DNA from: Atlantibacter subterraneus
Lineage (GTDB): Bacteria; Pseudomonadota; Gammaproteobacteria; Enterobacterales; Enterobacteriaceae
Assembly: GCF_007570865.1 (NCBI RefSeq)
Contig: NZ_VLPS01000001.1
Location: 992,001-1,056,000 of the forward strand
Direction: 5' to 3'
Length of the DNA: 64,000 nucleotides
Shown here: positions 34,048 to 43,545 of the stretch, piece by piece
How positions within the stretch are numbered: the stretch's first letter is position 1
Layout of the letters: the number at the start of each line of letters is the position of its first letter
Notes under the pieces: generated by a model
What the model was told of the DNA's origin: nothing
The model's database searches: none
Seen by the model: the letters and a program-made list of their open reading frames with translations, nothing else
Translations under genes and position numbers: made by a program

Positions 34048-34072
34048 TAAAGAGAGTATGATTCTCTCCATA
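34048..34072. promoter_or_regulatory. Candidate LysR operator between divergent genes
   Basis: GAGAG (34052-34056), seven bases, CTCTC (34064-34068): an inverted repeat midway between the divergent start codons at 34023 and 34123, the usual place for a LysR binding site. Function inferred. Confidence 0.45.
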
Positions 34073-34122
34073 AGAAGGATAAATAGTGTTTTATTAGCTT
34101 AACTAACAACTCACAGTGGGCA

Positions 34123-35022
34123 ATGATGGATAAACTGACAAGTATGCGTGTTTTTGTTAAGGCAACCGATCTGGGTTCCTTTGCCGCTGCTGCTGACGCG
34201 TTACAAATGTCACCGCAAATGGTCGCCAAACATATTGCATCATTAGAAACCCAGTTGGGCATCGTGCTGCTCAATCGCACCACACGACGACAGAGCCTCA
34301 CAGATGTTGGCCGGGGGTATTACGACAGATGCAAAATTGTGCTGGCTGAAGTAGAGGCGGCAGATTCATTAGCCTTTGATATGCATACTCAACCCAGAGG
34401 GACACTCAAGGTCAGTGCGCCCGTCACGTTTGGTACTTTTTGCCTGCCTCAGTTTGTTACGCGTTTTTTATCCGCTTACCCAGACATGAGCATTGATTTG
34501 TCTCTGAGCGATCGCTTTATCGATCCTCTTGAGAAGGGAATCGAAGTCATGATCAGAATAGGCGAGTTAGAAGACTCTTCTCTGATAGCCCGACCATTAG
34601 CGCCTTATCGATTGATAGCCTGCGCTTCGCCGGATTATCTGGCGAAGCGAGGGACTCCCGCTAACGTACAAGAATTAGCAAAACATGATTGCCTCATTTA
34701 TGCCAGTTGGACGGCTGCAACCCAATGCCGTTGGCGTTTTACTCGCAATGGTAAGAGTGAAGAAGTGATAATTGATGGCCGTTTTCGTTGCAATGACTGG
34801 AAAGCGCTGTTGCATGCAGCCAGAGCGGGCTTAGGGATTACACTTGGCCCAGAGTCTGTTCTCAGTAGCGAAATCAAAGCGGGGCGACTCATTCCTGTAT
34901 TGCAGGAGTATCAGGGGCCAGCGCGCCCTATGCATGTTCTGTATCCATCATTACGTAACCCGACGATTAAACTACGAAGCTTTGTTGATGAGTTAATTGC
35001 TGAGTTTGGAATAGCCCAATAA
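34123..35022 (+). CDS. LysR-family transcriptional regulator
   Basis: A 299-residue LTTR. Residues 4-62 are the winged helix (MRVFVKATDLGSFAAAADALQMSPQMVAKHIASLE) and 90-295 the effector domain (GTLKVSAPVTFGTFCLPQFV; GLGITLGPESVLSSEI). It resembles the CrgA/YafC-type subgroup that controls a divergent oxidoreductase. The target is most likely the F420-reductase-like gene at 33388-34023. It ends in a terminator shared with the region before ttrA. Confidence 0.88.
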   Translation: MMDKLTSMRVFVKATDLGSFAAAADALQMSPQMVAKHIASLETQLGIVLLNRTTRRQSLTDVGRGYYDRCKIVLAEVEAADSLAFDMHTQPRGTLKVSAPVTFGTFCLPQFVTRFLSAYPDMSIDLSLSDRFIDPLEKGIEVMIRIGELEDSSLIARPLAPYRLIACASPDYLAKRGTPANVQELAKHDCLIYASWTAATQCRWRFTRNGKSEEVIIDGRFRCNDWKALLHAARAGLGITLGPESVLSSEIKAGRLIPVLQEYQGPARPMHVLYPSLRNPTIKLRSFVDELIAEFGIAQ

Positions 35023-35065
35023 CCTTATGCGCCAATGCGCGCCTGTATACACATCTTCAGAGATA

Positions 35066-35097
35066 CGCCGCTGTATTGCACAGCGGCGCAGATTTTT
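35066..35097 (+). terminator. Terminator of the lysR gene
   Basis: CGCCGCTGT (35066-35074), loop ATTGC, ACAGCGGCG (35080-35088): a perfect 9-bp stem followed by CAGATTTTT. The T run reaches the stop codon of the convergent ttrA gene (35096-35098). Confidence 0.85.
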
Positions 35098-38000
35098 AAA
35101 TGCGCTCTATCTTCGCCGGTAATCCCTGGCGCACCGCCGAGCCGGATACCCAGTCCAGCCAGCTGTTCGGCACCGTGCGGGTCGGGTCGGCGAAGCCCAA
35201 ATCGTTCTGATTGATTCCGGAACCATTTTGCGGCGCGACCGCCAGCGGTTCGCCGTCCAGCGTGTGCTGACTGGCACCCATTTCCCGGTGGCCATAGCCG
35301 TGCTCGATGGCAATCACGCCGGGCATTACGCCTTCCAGCAGGCTAATACGCGCGGTAGTGCTGCCACCCGGCGTGGTAATGCGCACTTCATCGCCGTGCT
35401 TCACGCCAAAGCGCTTGCCGTCCTGCGGATTAAGCGCCACCAGATTCACCGGCTTCACGTGATGCAGGCGCGGGATCACGATGGTAGAACTGCTCATCAC
35501 GTTGGACTTAAACGAAATCATCTTCAACGGCCAGGCGTCGGGCTGATATACCTCGTCCAGCGCTTTGCCGTCGGACAACCGCGCCGGATACCAGGCCGGA
35601 CAGCCGCTGTAGCGTTCGCCGGTTATGGCGTGGCGATGCTTCGCCACCTCGGCGTTCCAGATTTGCAGCGGTTTATCCCAGCGGTTACCGATGCCGCCGT
35701 TTTCCCGCCCCGACTGATGCGGCGCGAACCGTCCGCCGCGGGTAAAGATAAACGCCACCCGCCGGGCTTCGTCCGGTTTAAGCGTCTGGTTGATGGCGGG
35801 CATCAGCCGGTCGACGCCGGTCAGACGGATATCCTCGTCACTGGCGGCGGGCGCGGGAGCTTTCCCGGCCCAGGCGATGTTGGCTGCCACCCGCAGGTAA
35901 TAATCACTGGCGTGATGAATGGCCAGGGCGTTGCCGTCGCTGTCCTGCATGGCGTTATCCCCGAAGCCGGGCAGGCCGATGCGATGCGCCACGGCGATGC
36001 AAAACGCCTCCATGGAAATCGGTTCGCCCTGGGCGGTGCGGGCGGTCGCGGGATTAACCACCGGCCAGCGCGCGGTGGTGGCTTTACTGGCGACGCCCGC
36101 CCAGGGGGCGCTGAATCCCCAGCTTTCAAAGTTATGGGTATCCGGCATCAGATAATCCGCCAGGGCGGTGGTTTCATTAATAAATGCGTCGATGGCGATA
36201 AACAGCGGCAGCCGCGCCGGGTCTTTCAGCTGTTCTTCCGCCACGGCCCGGAACCCGGCGATGCCGTATACCGGGTTGGTCATATTGGAAATCCACGCCT
36301 TCAGTGGGTAAGGGTAGCCGTTGAGCGCCGAGGGCAGCAGTTCGGTAAGCTGACCGGCCACAAACGGATACCACGGTGCTTTGGCGGGCCACGGCGACTG
36401 CCCGGCGGCGACTTTCTGACGGTATTCATCGGAGCTTTCATAAGCCGCTTTGCTGCGGCCAATGTTCAGCCCTTTGGGTTTGACCATGCCGGGGAAGCTT
36501 GCCAGGTTATAGCGCGGCCCGTCGGTGACGCCGTTAAACTTGCCGCCGCCGACAAACACGCCGCCTTCCAGGCTAAGGTTGCCGATCAGCGCGTTAAGCA
36601 TCATCACCGCCCAGGCATTATAGAAGCCGTTGCCGGACATCATCCCGCCGTGAGTAATCACCGCCGCTTTGCGCCCGTGGCGGGTAAAGGCATCCGCCAG
36701 CTGTTCGATCCGCGCCACCGGCACGCCGCACTGGCGGCTGTATTCTTCCAGCGACAGTTTCCCGGCGCTCTCTTTTAACAGTTGATACGCGCTTTTCACC
36801 GTTACCTCGCTGCCATCCTGCAAGGTCAGGGTGCGGGAAACCCACAGCGTGGCGGCAGGGCAGCTTTCCGCCGGCACCAGTTCACCCGTTTGATCGACCA
36901 CCAGCACGCTGTCGCCGCCGCCGTTCAGCAGCGCGGCGGTAAGGTGTTGCCCGGCCTGGGGATGATCGTCGCTGGCAATCACCAGATGGGTGGCGTTGGT
37001 CCAGCTCTTTTCACCCGCCTGCTGCATCGCCGCCGCGCCCGGCAGGGAAAGATAGCTTTCGTTAGCGCGCTGATTGTCGATAATCCAGCGGATCATGCCC
37101 ATCGCCAGCGCTGAATCCGCGCCCGGTACTACCGGCAGCCACTGGCCGCGCGGGTCGGCCATCACCGTGGTAAGCGGTAGCGCAGGGGCCACCACCACGT
37201 AGCTGAAGTTATCCCGCAGCCGCGCAGTGGCCAACTGGCTGGCCTGGCGCTTAAACGGGTTGCCGGACTGCGCCGGGGAGGTGCCCATAAACAGCGCAAA
37301 CTCCACGTGTTCCCAGTCGGGCTTTACGTGCGGGTTTTTATCGAGATCGTTCATCAATGCGCCCGACCCGGCGCGGTACGACAACCCGCAGTACGCCCCG
37401 TGCGCCCCAAAGTTTTTACTGCCGAAACTGTTCTGGGCGAAGCGGCGCATAAAGGCATCGCGCCCGTCATCGCTGGTATTGGTAACCAGCAGCTGGTTGG
37501 CCCTGGGACCCAAACCCGGATGCGCCGGGTCGATAGGGGTTTGCAGATCGCGAATGGCGCGTAAACCGTCGACATGCCCTTCGCCAAACAGATCGCCGCC
37601 GTCCACCACTTCGGCAATCAGCTGCTCGAAACTGATGCGCTGCCATTTGCCTTCGCCGCGTTTCCCGACGCGCTTCATCGGCTCGAGGATGCGCAGCGGG
37701 CTGTACAGCGCCTCCAGGGTGGTCGCGCCACGGGAACAGACGGTGGAGCGGGCGTCGAGACCGCTTTCGCCGCCCATTTGCGCCAGTGCCTGGGCTACCG
37801 GGATTTTGGCGTCAACGTGCTGCTCCTGGGAGAGCGGATGATACGGATTACCGGCGATGCGGATCACCTTGTCGGTTTGCCGATCGACGCGCACCCGGAT
37901 ACCGCACTGGGTCCAGCAGCCGAAGCACTGGGTCATCGACACCGCCTGCTGCGGATTGGCCTGCCAGCCCGGAGCGGCATGGCCTTCCGGGATCAGCGCG

Positions 38001-38158
38001 TTACCGTAGATGCGGTGTAGCGTCACTTTGCCGGATGTGCCGTTGACCAGCCCGTCAAAGGTTCTTTTGATCACGTCCCGGTAGCTCAGCCCAAACGCGC
38101 CAACCCCTCCGAGTACCAGCCCCACTTTAAGCCACTGACGACGGGTTAATTCAGGCAT
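35096..38158 (-). CDS. ttrA: Tetrathionate reductase catalytic subunit TtrA
   Basis: A 1020-residue Tat-exported bis-MGD enzyme that reduces tetrathionate to thiosulfate in the periplasm. The signal has LTRRQWLKVG at residues 4-13. The Fe-S site is CFGCWTQC plus STVCSRG. The cysteine in FGAHGAYCGLSYR is at the position of the Mo ligand. The length and the order B-C-A on the minus strand match Salmonella ttrBCA. It overlaps ttrC by eight bases. Confidence 0.95.
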   Translation of the reverse strand: MPELTRRQWLKVGLVLGGVGAFGLSYRDVIKRTFDGLVNGTSGKVTLHRIYGNALIPEGHAAPGWQANPQQAVSMTQCFGCWTQCGIRVRVDRQTDKVIRIAGNPYHPLSQEQHVDAKIPVAQALAQMGGESGLDARSTVCSRGATTLEALYSPLRILEPMKRVGKRGEGKWQRISFEQLIAEVVDGGDLFGEGHVDGLRAIRDLQTPIDPAHPGLGPRANQLLVTNTSDDGRDAFMRRFAQNSFGSKNFGAHGAYCGLSYRAGSGALMNDLDKNPHVKPDWEHVEFALFMGTSPAQSGNPFKRQASQLATARLRDNFSYVVVAPALPLTTVMADPRGQWLPVVPGADSALAMGMIRWIIDNQRANESYLSLPGAAAMQQAGEKSWTNATHLVIASDDHPQAGQHLTAALLNGGGDSVLVVDQTGELVPAESCPAATLWVSRTLTLQDGSEVTVKSAYQLLKESAGKLSLEEYSRQCGVPVARIEQLADAFTRHGRKAAVITHGGMMSGNGFYNAWAVMMLNALIGNLSLEGGVFVGGGKFNGVTDGPRYNLASFPGMVKPKGLNIGRSKAAYESSDEYRQKVAAGQSPWPAKAPWYPFVAGQLTELLPSALNGYPYPLKAWISNMTNPVYGIAGFRAVAEEQLKDPARLPLFIAIDAFINETTALADYLMPDTHNFESWGFSAPWAGVASKATTARWPVVNPATARTAQGEPISMEAFCIAVAHRIGLPGFGDNAMQDSDGNALAIHHASDYYLRVAANIAWAGKAPAPAASDEDIRLTGVDRLMPAINQTLKPDEARRVAFIFTRGGRFAPHQSGRENGGIGNRWDKPLQIWNAEVAKHRHAITGERYSGCPAWYPARLSDGKALDEVYQPDAWPLKMISFKSNVMSSSTIVIPRLHHVKPVNLVALNPQDGKRFGVKHGDEVRITTPGGSTTARISLLEGVMPGVIAIEHGYGHREMGASQHTLDGEPLAVAPQNGSGINQNDLGFADPTRTVPNSWLDWVSGSAVRQGLPAKIERI

Positions 38159-39155
38159 GATGATTTCTCCGCATTAAGCCATTCACAATTTCACGCGCGA
38201 TGATAAGCAACGCCATCCATAGCCCGAAGGTGCCGACAATCGCCAGCAGCCCGTCGGTACCCATCGGCAGCGAGTAAGGATTAAACAGCGCGTTATATTT
38301 CGGGAGGGTTTGCCCCTCGATGAGTAAGGTCCAGCGTATCAGCCAGCTAAGCGCCATCGACGCCAGAGCAATCAGGATGCCACCCGCCAGCGGTAGCGGA
38401 CGCGTAACAGCAAACAGTGCCGCGATGATGGTTAACAACCACAGTGCCGCCCAACCGGTGGCCAGCGTTTGTGCCTGGGGCCACGCCAGCCAGTGGCGCA
38501 GCGCCGCGCCGGACAAGGTATCGCCGGAAATCCACATCGCTACCGTGATGCCCAATAACCCCAGGGTAACCAGCAGGCCGCGTGCCAGCTTCTGTTGCAA
38601 TGGTGGCGTGCGGGTAGCGGCAATCAGCAGCGCCAGCAGGGTCTGGAACGCGCTCAGGAACATCGCCAGCGGGAACCACCAGCTGAACCAGATCGGGCGG
38701 GCGTGCACCACCGACACTTCGCGCCCGGTGTACAGCAGCAGGCCAATCGCGGTCAGCGCGCAGGCATACGACATCCAGCGTGTCCAGGCGAACGTTTTGC
38801 CGTAAATGTTTTCTATGGTCGCGGCGATAAACCACAGGCCGATAAAGCCGGTAAACAGCGGTAAAAACAGCGCGCCCCAGGGCATCCACGACCACGGCGT
38901 CGGCCAGGCGTAGAAGTGCCACACCCGGGCGGTTTGATGGAGATCGGCCGTCAGCGCCAGCGGGGCGGCGATGGCGCAGGTCAGGCCGATCAGCAGCGTC
39001 AGCCGTTCCAGCGCGGCATGGCGACCTCGCAATCCGCAGGCCAGTAGCGCCGAGCAGGCCGCAATGCCGATAAAGAAGAAATACTGCACTGCCCAGGGGA
39101 GCCAGCTCACGTCCTGCGGATGGGCGAGCACTTCATTAATCATAAGCGGCGACAT
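38151..39155 (-). CDS. ttrC: Tetrathionate reductase membrane anchor TtrC
   Basis: A 334-residue NrfD/PsrC-type membrane protein with about nine hydrophobic helices. It should oxidise menaquinol and feed electrons through TtrB to TtrA. The start codon is immediately after the ttrB stop (no gap). Confidence 0.93.
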   Translation of the reverse strand: MSPLMINEVLAHPQDVSWLPWAVQYFFFIGIAACSALLACGLRGRHAALERLTLLIGLTCAIAAPLALTADLHQTARVWHFYAWPTPWSWMPWGALFLPLFTGFIGLWFIAATIENIYGKTFAWTRWMSYACALTAIGLLLYTGREVSVVHARPIWFSWWFPLAMFLSAFQTLLALLIAATRTPPLQQKLARGLLVTLGLLGITVAMWISGDTLSGAALRHWLAWPQAQTLATGWAALWLLTIIAALFAVTRPLPLAGGILIALASMALSWLIRWTLLIEGQTLPKYNALFNPYSLPMGTDGLLAIVGTFGLWMALLIIAREIVNGLMRRNHHA

Positions 39156-39893
39156 TTACACCTCCTGCCACAGCGCGGGCTGGCTGCGGCCCATCAGCGG
39201 GGAAACAAACGCCTCGTCGAGGCCCAGATAAAACACCTGCGGCGAGGTGTTATCGTCCGGTTTCAGCACCCGGATCGCGTCCTTATGCTCATCAAGCAGC
39301 TGGCGCAGACGGCTTTGCGGATTGTGCAAATCGCCGATAATGCGCGCGCCGCCAACGCAGGACTCCACGCAGGCGGGCAGCAATCCCGCTTCCAGACGGT
39401 GAACGCAGAAGGTGCATTTATCGGCGGTCTGGGTGTCATGGTTGATAAAGCGCGCGTCATAGGGACAGGCCTGGACGCAGTAAGCGCAGCCGACGCAGCG
39501 CTGGTTATCAATCACCACAATGCCGTCCTCGCGCTGGAAGGTGGCCTGCACCGGGCAAACCGGCACGCAGGGCGGGTTATCGCAGTGGTTGCACAGGCGC
39601 GGCAGTAACACATTGGTGACAACGTCACTGTTTTCCCGTCGAACCTGGTACTGGTTCACCGTGGTACGGAACTCGCCCTGCGGCGTCTGGTTCTCAATCG
39701 CGCAACTGACGGTGCAGGACTGGCAGCCGATACAGCGGCGTAAATCGATCAACATGGCATAGCGGTGGTCGGCGGACCCTTCCCGGCGCGTCGGGCTGAA
39801 AGAGAGTTTGGCCTGCGCCAGCGGAAGGGTGGCTGCGCCTGCCGCCGCCGTCACCCCCAGCTGTGTGAGAAAAATGCGTTTACTGATATCCAT
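39156..39893 (-). CDS. ttrB: Tetrathionate reductase Fe-S subunit TtrB (KR-type Tat signal)
   Basis: A 245-residue periplasmic ferredoxin-type subunit with four cysteine sets: CIGCQSCTVSC, CNHCDNPPCVPVCP, CVGCAYCVQACP, and CTFC...CVESC. The N-terminal signal reads SKRIFLTQLG: a lysine-arginine pair in place of the twin arginine. TtrB of Salmonella is the known natural example of a functional Tat signal lacking one of the two arginines, and this copy keeps that feature. First gene of ttrBCA. Confidence 0.95.
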   Translation of the reverse strand: MDISKRIFLTQLGVTAAAGAATLPLAQAKLSFSPTRREGSADHRYAMLIDLRRCIGCQSCTVSCAIENQTPQGEFRTTVNQYQVRRENSDVVTNVLLPRLCNHCDNPPCVPVCPVQATFQREDGIVVIDNQRCVGCAYCVQACPYDARFINHDTQTADKCTFCVHRLEAGLLPACVESCVGGARIIGDLHNPQSRLRQLLDEHKDAIRVLKPDDNTSPQVFYLGLDEAFVSPLMGRSQPALWQEV

Positions 39894-40069
39894 ACATATC
39901 TCCGTGGACGCCGTTACAATCCATGCGTCACAGTGTTGTTAACAGCGTGATGAATAAACAATCTGTATGATTTACAGTGTAAAAATGGGCGAGGGGCAGG
40001 GACTATTGTGGTAAACCACATTCCCGGCGGGTTGTTGATCTAACGCAATCTGACGTGGTGGGAGACGGT
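39894..40069. promoter_or_regulatory. Divergent ttrBCA / ttrSR control region
   Basis: Contains the inverted repeat CTGTA-N5-TACAG at 39963-39977, a plausible response-regulator (TtrR) site 70-84 bases from the ttrB start. It also contains TTGAT-CTAA-CGCAA at 40035-40048, an 8 of 10 match to the FNR consensus. Anaerobic FNR control plus TtrRS induction is established for the Salmonella operon; which of these bases are used here is inferred. Confidence 0.5.
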
Positions 40070-41785
40070 GTGAAAAGGGCGTTATTACTGATTTTTTGCC
40101 TCGGTTTCGGCTCGCTGGCCGTGGCCGGGGAATGGACTATCGGCGTGCTGGCGATGCGCGGTGATGCCGCGACCCTGCGGCACTGGCAGCCGCTGGCCGA
40201 TTCCCTGAATCAGCAGGTGCCGGGCGAGCATTTTCGCATTCAGCCGCTCGATCTCAGTCAGATGCGCGAGGCGGTGAATCAAAAATCCATCCAGTTTGTG
40301 GTTACCAATCCGGCGCAGTTTGTCCAGCTTAACAGCCACTACCATTTGCGCTGGCTGGCGTCGCTGCGTACCCGGGATGGCAACAACATTATTGGCAGCG
40401 TTATCCTGGTGAACCGTGAAAGTAACTTACAGGATCCTCAGGATCTGACTAATAAAACTGTCGGCGCTATCGATCCGCTGGCTTTCGGCGGTTATCTCAC
40501 CGGGTATAAAGCGCTGGCCGATCGCGGTATCCAGCCCGAGAAAGATTTCAGGCTGCGCTTCACTGGCTTTCCCGGCGACGCGTTGCTCTATCTGCTGCGC
40601 GAGAAAGCCATCCAGGCGGCGATTGTCCCGGTATGCTTGCTGGAACAGATGGATGCCGAGGGCTTAATTGATAAAACCGCATTTCGCCCGTTGATGGTGA
40701 ATCCGGTTGCCGCGCCGTGCGTCACCAGTACGCCACTGTACCCAAACTGGTCGTTTGCCGCACTGCCGGACGTCGATAACGCGCTGGCGGATAACGTGGC
40801 CCGCGCGTTACTCAATAACCAGCAGCCACCGTTCCTCTGGGGGGCGCCGGTCTCTACCAGCGATGTCGAGAGCCTGCTGCGGGCGGTGAACCAGCACCCG
40901 GAACAGCGGCGGCTGTGGCAGGACGTGCGTAGCTGGCTGATGCAGAATCAGTTTGCGGTCGGCGTCTCGATACTGGTCCTGCTGTTGTTGACGGTCAATC
41001 ACATCTGGATCGCCCTGCTGGTGCGCCGACGCGGGCGACAGCTGGCAAAAGCCAGCGAAACGCTGCGCCAGCAGGAGAAAGCGCTGGAGAATGCCCGTCA
41101 GCTCAGCGTGCTGGGCGAGATGGCATCGGGGTTTGCCCACGAACTCAACCAGCCGCTATCGGCCATTCGCCATTATTCCCAGGGTTGCCTGGTGCGGCTG
41201 CGTAAAACCGATGAAAACCATTTTCTGATCCCGGCGCTGGAGCATATTGACGCCCAGGCCCAGCGCGGCGGCGAGACGCTGCGTAATCTTCGTCACTGGG
41301 TGCAACAGCCATCGGCGTTTGATGCCGATGAACGCGAGTCGGTTAGGGTTCCCGTAAGGGAAACGGCCCAGCGTGTCACGGATCTGCTGCGGCTCGGGCA
41401 ACATTATCCAACGCTGGCGCTGTTTAACCAGCTACCGGTCTCCCTGACTCTGACGTTGCCGCCGATGGTGCTGGATCAGCTGCTCGCTAACCTGATTCTT
41501 AACGCCGCGCAGGCGGGAGCCAGCGCCGTCTGGCTAACCGAACAGGAGGGCGGGCTTGTAGTGCAGGACAATGCGGGTGGAATAGAGGACAAACAGCTGC
41601 TCCATGCCTTTCGGCCTTTCAACACCACCAAACCCGACGGCATGGGGCTGGGGCTGGCAATTTGCCAGCGGCTGATCCGCGATGCTTACGGCGAAATTAC
41701 GCTGGATAATCATCCCGCGCCAGACGGTAAAACCGGGCTGCGGGTGGTACTGCAATTACCCATTACTGAATCTGAGGATGCCTGA
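40070..41785 (+). CDS. ttrS: Tetrathionate sensor histidine kinase TtrS
   Basis: A 571-residue sensor kinase. A signal peptide (KRALLLIFCLGFGSLAVA) is followed by a PhnD-type periplasmic binding domain (about 20-275), a transmembrane helix (near 300-320, VSILVLLLLTVNHIWIALL) and a HisKA-HATPase core: the H box with the phospho-His in GFAHELNQPLSAIR, the N box LILNAAQAG, G1 DNAGGIED and G2 MGLGLAICQ. The start is taken as GTG 40070, five bases after GGAG; upstream in-frame GTGs at 40055 and 40058 would bury the signal peptide. Shares one base with ttrR. Confidence 0.93.
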   Translation: MKRALLLIFCLGFGSLAVAGEWTIGVLAMRGDAATLRHWQPLADSLNQQVPGEHFRIQPLDLSQMREAVNQKSIQFVVTNPAQFVQLNSHYHLRWLASLRTRDGNNIIGSVILVNRESNLQDPQDLTNKTVGAIDPLAFGGYLTGYKALADRGIQPEKDFRLRFTGFPGDALLYLLREKAIQAAIVPVCLLEQMDAEGLIDKTAFRPLMVNPVAAPCVTSTPLYPNWSFAALPDVDNALADNVARALLNNQQPPFLWGAPVSTSDVESLLRAVNQHPEQRRLWQDVRSWLMQNQFAVGVSILVLLLLTVNHIWIALLVRRRGRQLAKASETLRQQEKALENARQLSVLGEMASGFAHELNQPLSAIRHYSQGCLVRLRKTDENHFLIPALEHIDAQAQRGGETLRNLRHWVQQPSAFDADERESVRVPVRETAQRVTDLLRLGQHYPTLALFNQLPVSLTLTLPPMVLDQLLANLILNAAQAGASAVWLTEQEGGLVVQDNAGGIEDKQLLHAFRPFNTTKPDGMGLGLAICQRLIRDAYGEITLDNHPAPDGKTGLRVVLQLPITESEDA

Positions 41786-42369
41786 TGTCTGTTGTTCATC
41801 TGGTCGATGATGATGTCGCCGTAACCGAAGCCTGTCAGTTTTTGCTGGAAGGGTTTGGGTATCGCGTTCAGAGCTGGAACGAGAGCCAGACGTTTCTGGC
41901 GCAGGCCGCGCTGCATGAACAGGGCGTGGCGCTGCTCGATTTGCGGATGCCGCATCTCGACGGCCACGGGCTGTACGGTGAACTGCTTAAGCGACACAGC
42001 ACGCTGGCGGTGATTTTTCTCACCGGGCACGGCGATTTGCCGGTCGCGGTAGAGCAAATGAAGCGCGGCGCGGTGGATTTCCTGCAAAAACCGGTATCCG
42101 CTGAAGCGCTGGTCGCGGCGATTGAACGGGCGCAGGCAATTTCCGCTGTGGCCTGTGAGCGCCGTTGTATTCGCCAGTGTTATGAGAGCCTGACGCCGAA
42201 AGAGCGGGAAATCGCCCAGTTTATCGTGCAGGGCCTGATGAACCGTGAAATCGCCGGACGGCTCAACGTGGCGCTAAGGACGGTGGAAGTGCATCGCGCC
42301 AGGGTGATGGAAAAGATGATGGCGGTGAATATCGCCGAGCTGGTGGGGAAGATGCGGGCAATGGAGTAA
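41785..42369 (+). CDS. ttrR: Tetrathionate response regulator TtrR
   Basis: A 194-residue FixJ/LuxR-type regulator. The receiver domain has DDD at residues 7-9 and the phosphoacceptor in LLDLRMPHLDG (Asp near 52). The C-terminal helix-turn-helix is LTPKEREIAQFIVQGLMNREIA, with recognition helix VALRTVEVHRARVMEKM. It activates ttrBCA when TtrS detects tetrathionate. Confidence 0.94.
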   Translation: MSVVHLVDDDVAVTEACQFLLEGFGYRVQSWNESQTFLAQAALHEQGVALLDLRMPHLDGHGLYGELLKRHSTLAVIFLTGHGDLPVAVEQMKRGAVDFLQKPVSAEALVAAIERAQAISAVACERRCIRQCYESLTPKEREIAQFIVQGLMNREIAGRLNVALRTVEVHRARVMEKMMAVNIAELVGKMRAME

Positions 42370-42387
42370 CAGGCCCGGACGGGCCTG
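42370..42387. terminator. Hairpin between convergent ttrR and hcxB
   Basis: CAGGCCC (42370-42376), loop GGAC, GGGCCTG (42381-42387): a perfect 7-bp GC-rich stem. Followed by AAATATTT on the plus strand, so it is weak in U content. It could terminate either direction. Confidence 0.6.
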
Positions 42388-42393
42388 AAATAT

Positions 42394-43476
42394 TTACGCC
42401 AGCTGCGCCTTAAACCGCGCCAGCTCCGCGTCCGGCATGCCCGCCTCGCGCGCCGCCTGGCAAATGGCGTTCCAGCTGCTTTCATCCAGCGGGATGCCCT
42501 GGGCGAGGCGCGTTTCGCGGTTATGCATTTCCCATTCACCCGGCACCTGCACCGGCTGCGCCGGATCGTGCGGTGACTGTTTTACCCACTCCACAAACGC
42601 ATCGGTTTGCTGCTGCATATCCGGGGCGTCGAACAGTTCCGGGTTGAGGATAATCGTGGTCATGCAGTTGAAGATGGCGTCCACGCTCGCCTGAAGCGTC
42701 TCCTGATGGGTGGTTTTGCCGCCCGACAGCGCGCCGCCGAGGATTTCGCACATTGCCGCCAGCGCGTAGCCCTTATGCTGGGCAAAGGTAAGCAGGGAAC
42801 CCAGCGGCGCGACGTGCATTACCGCCGGATCGTTGGTCGGCAGACCCTGTTCATCAATCAAACAGCCATCCGCCACCGGCTCGCCTTTATGCCAGGCGAC
42901 GCGGGTTTTGCCAAAGGCTATGGCGCTGGTGGCGTAATCCAGCAGCAGCGGTGGCGCATCCTTGCGTGGGAACACCACGCACAGCGGATTAGTGCCGAAA
43001 CGGCTGTCTTTGCCGCCGAACGGCGCGACCATCGGGTCGCCAACCACATTCACAAAGTGAATGGAAATAAATCCTGCCGCCGCGCATTTTTCTGCCCAGT
43101 AGCCAATCCGGCCTATATGGTGGGAGTTATGCAACGCCACGGCGGCCAGCCCGAACTGGCGCGCTTTTTCAATGCCCAACTGGATGGCCTCATGCGCCGC
43201 TACCTGGCCGAAAGCGGCGTTACCTTCCAGCGTAACCACCGCACCGGCGTCTTTCACCACGCTGGCATGTTGATTGAGCTGTAAATAGCCCTGCGCCAGC
43301 GAGCGGATATAGCTGGGGATCATCCCTACGCCGTGGGAATCGTGGCCCGCCAGGTTGGCGGATACCAGATGATCGGCCACCAGCCGCGCCTCCTGCGGCT
43401 CACTGCCCGCATAGCCCAGCAGCGCCTCGACAAACTCCTGAAGCTTTGCCGCCTGAAAACGTAACCCTGTCTGCAT
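42394..43476 (-). CDS. hcxB: Ldh2/YbiC-type hydroxycarboxylate dehydrogenase
   Basis: A 360-residue NAD(P)-dependent oxidoreductase of the malate/L-lactate dehydrogenase (type II, non-Rossmann) family. It follows E. coli YbiC (HcxB) closely: VADHLVSANLAGHDSHGVGMIPSY, AVALHNSHHIGRIGYWAEKCAAAGF with the catalytic His, LLDYATSAIAFGKTRVAWHKG and HKGYALAAMCEILGGALSGG. It interconverts 2-hydroxy and 2-oxo acids. In E. coli it is not next to ttr, so the neighbourhood is different here. Confidence 0.92.
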   Translation of the reverse strand: MQTGLRFQAAKLQEFVEALLGYAGSEPQEARLVADHLVSANLAGHDSHGVGMIPSYIRSLAQGYLQLNQHASVVKDAGAVVTLEGNAAFGQVAAHEAIQLGIEKARQFGLAAVALHNSHHIGRIGYWAEKCAAAGFISIHFVNVVGDPMVAPFGGKDSRFGTNPLCVVFPRKDAPPLLLDYATSAIAFGKTRVAWHKGEPVADGCLIDEQGLPTNDPAVMHVAPLGSLLTFAQHKGYALAAMCEILGGALSGGKTTHQETLQASVDAIFNCMTTIILNPELFDAPDMQQQTDAFVEWVKQSPHDPAQPVQVPGEWEMHNRETRLAQGIPLDESSWNAICQAAREAGMPDAELARFKAQLA

Positions 43477-43545
43477 TATTGTTCTCCGTTATAGGTTGTG
43501 TGCGTTTTCATGCTGCGCTTTGCGGGAAGTGAGGTCAAGCCGCTG

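Noticed and set aside
35228..36778. 516-codon plus-strand open frame opposite ttrA
   Set aside because: Typical antisense frame created by GC-rich third codon positions; ttrA is unambiguous on the other strand.
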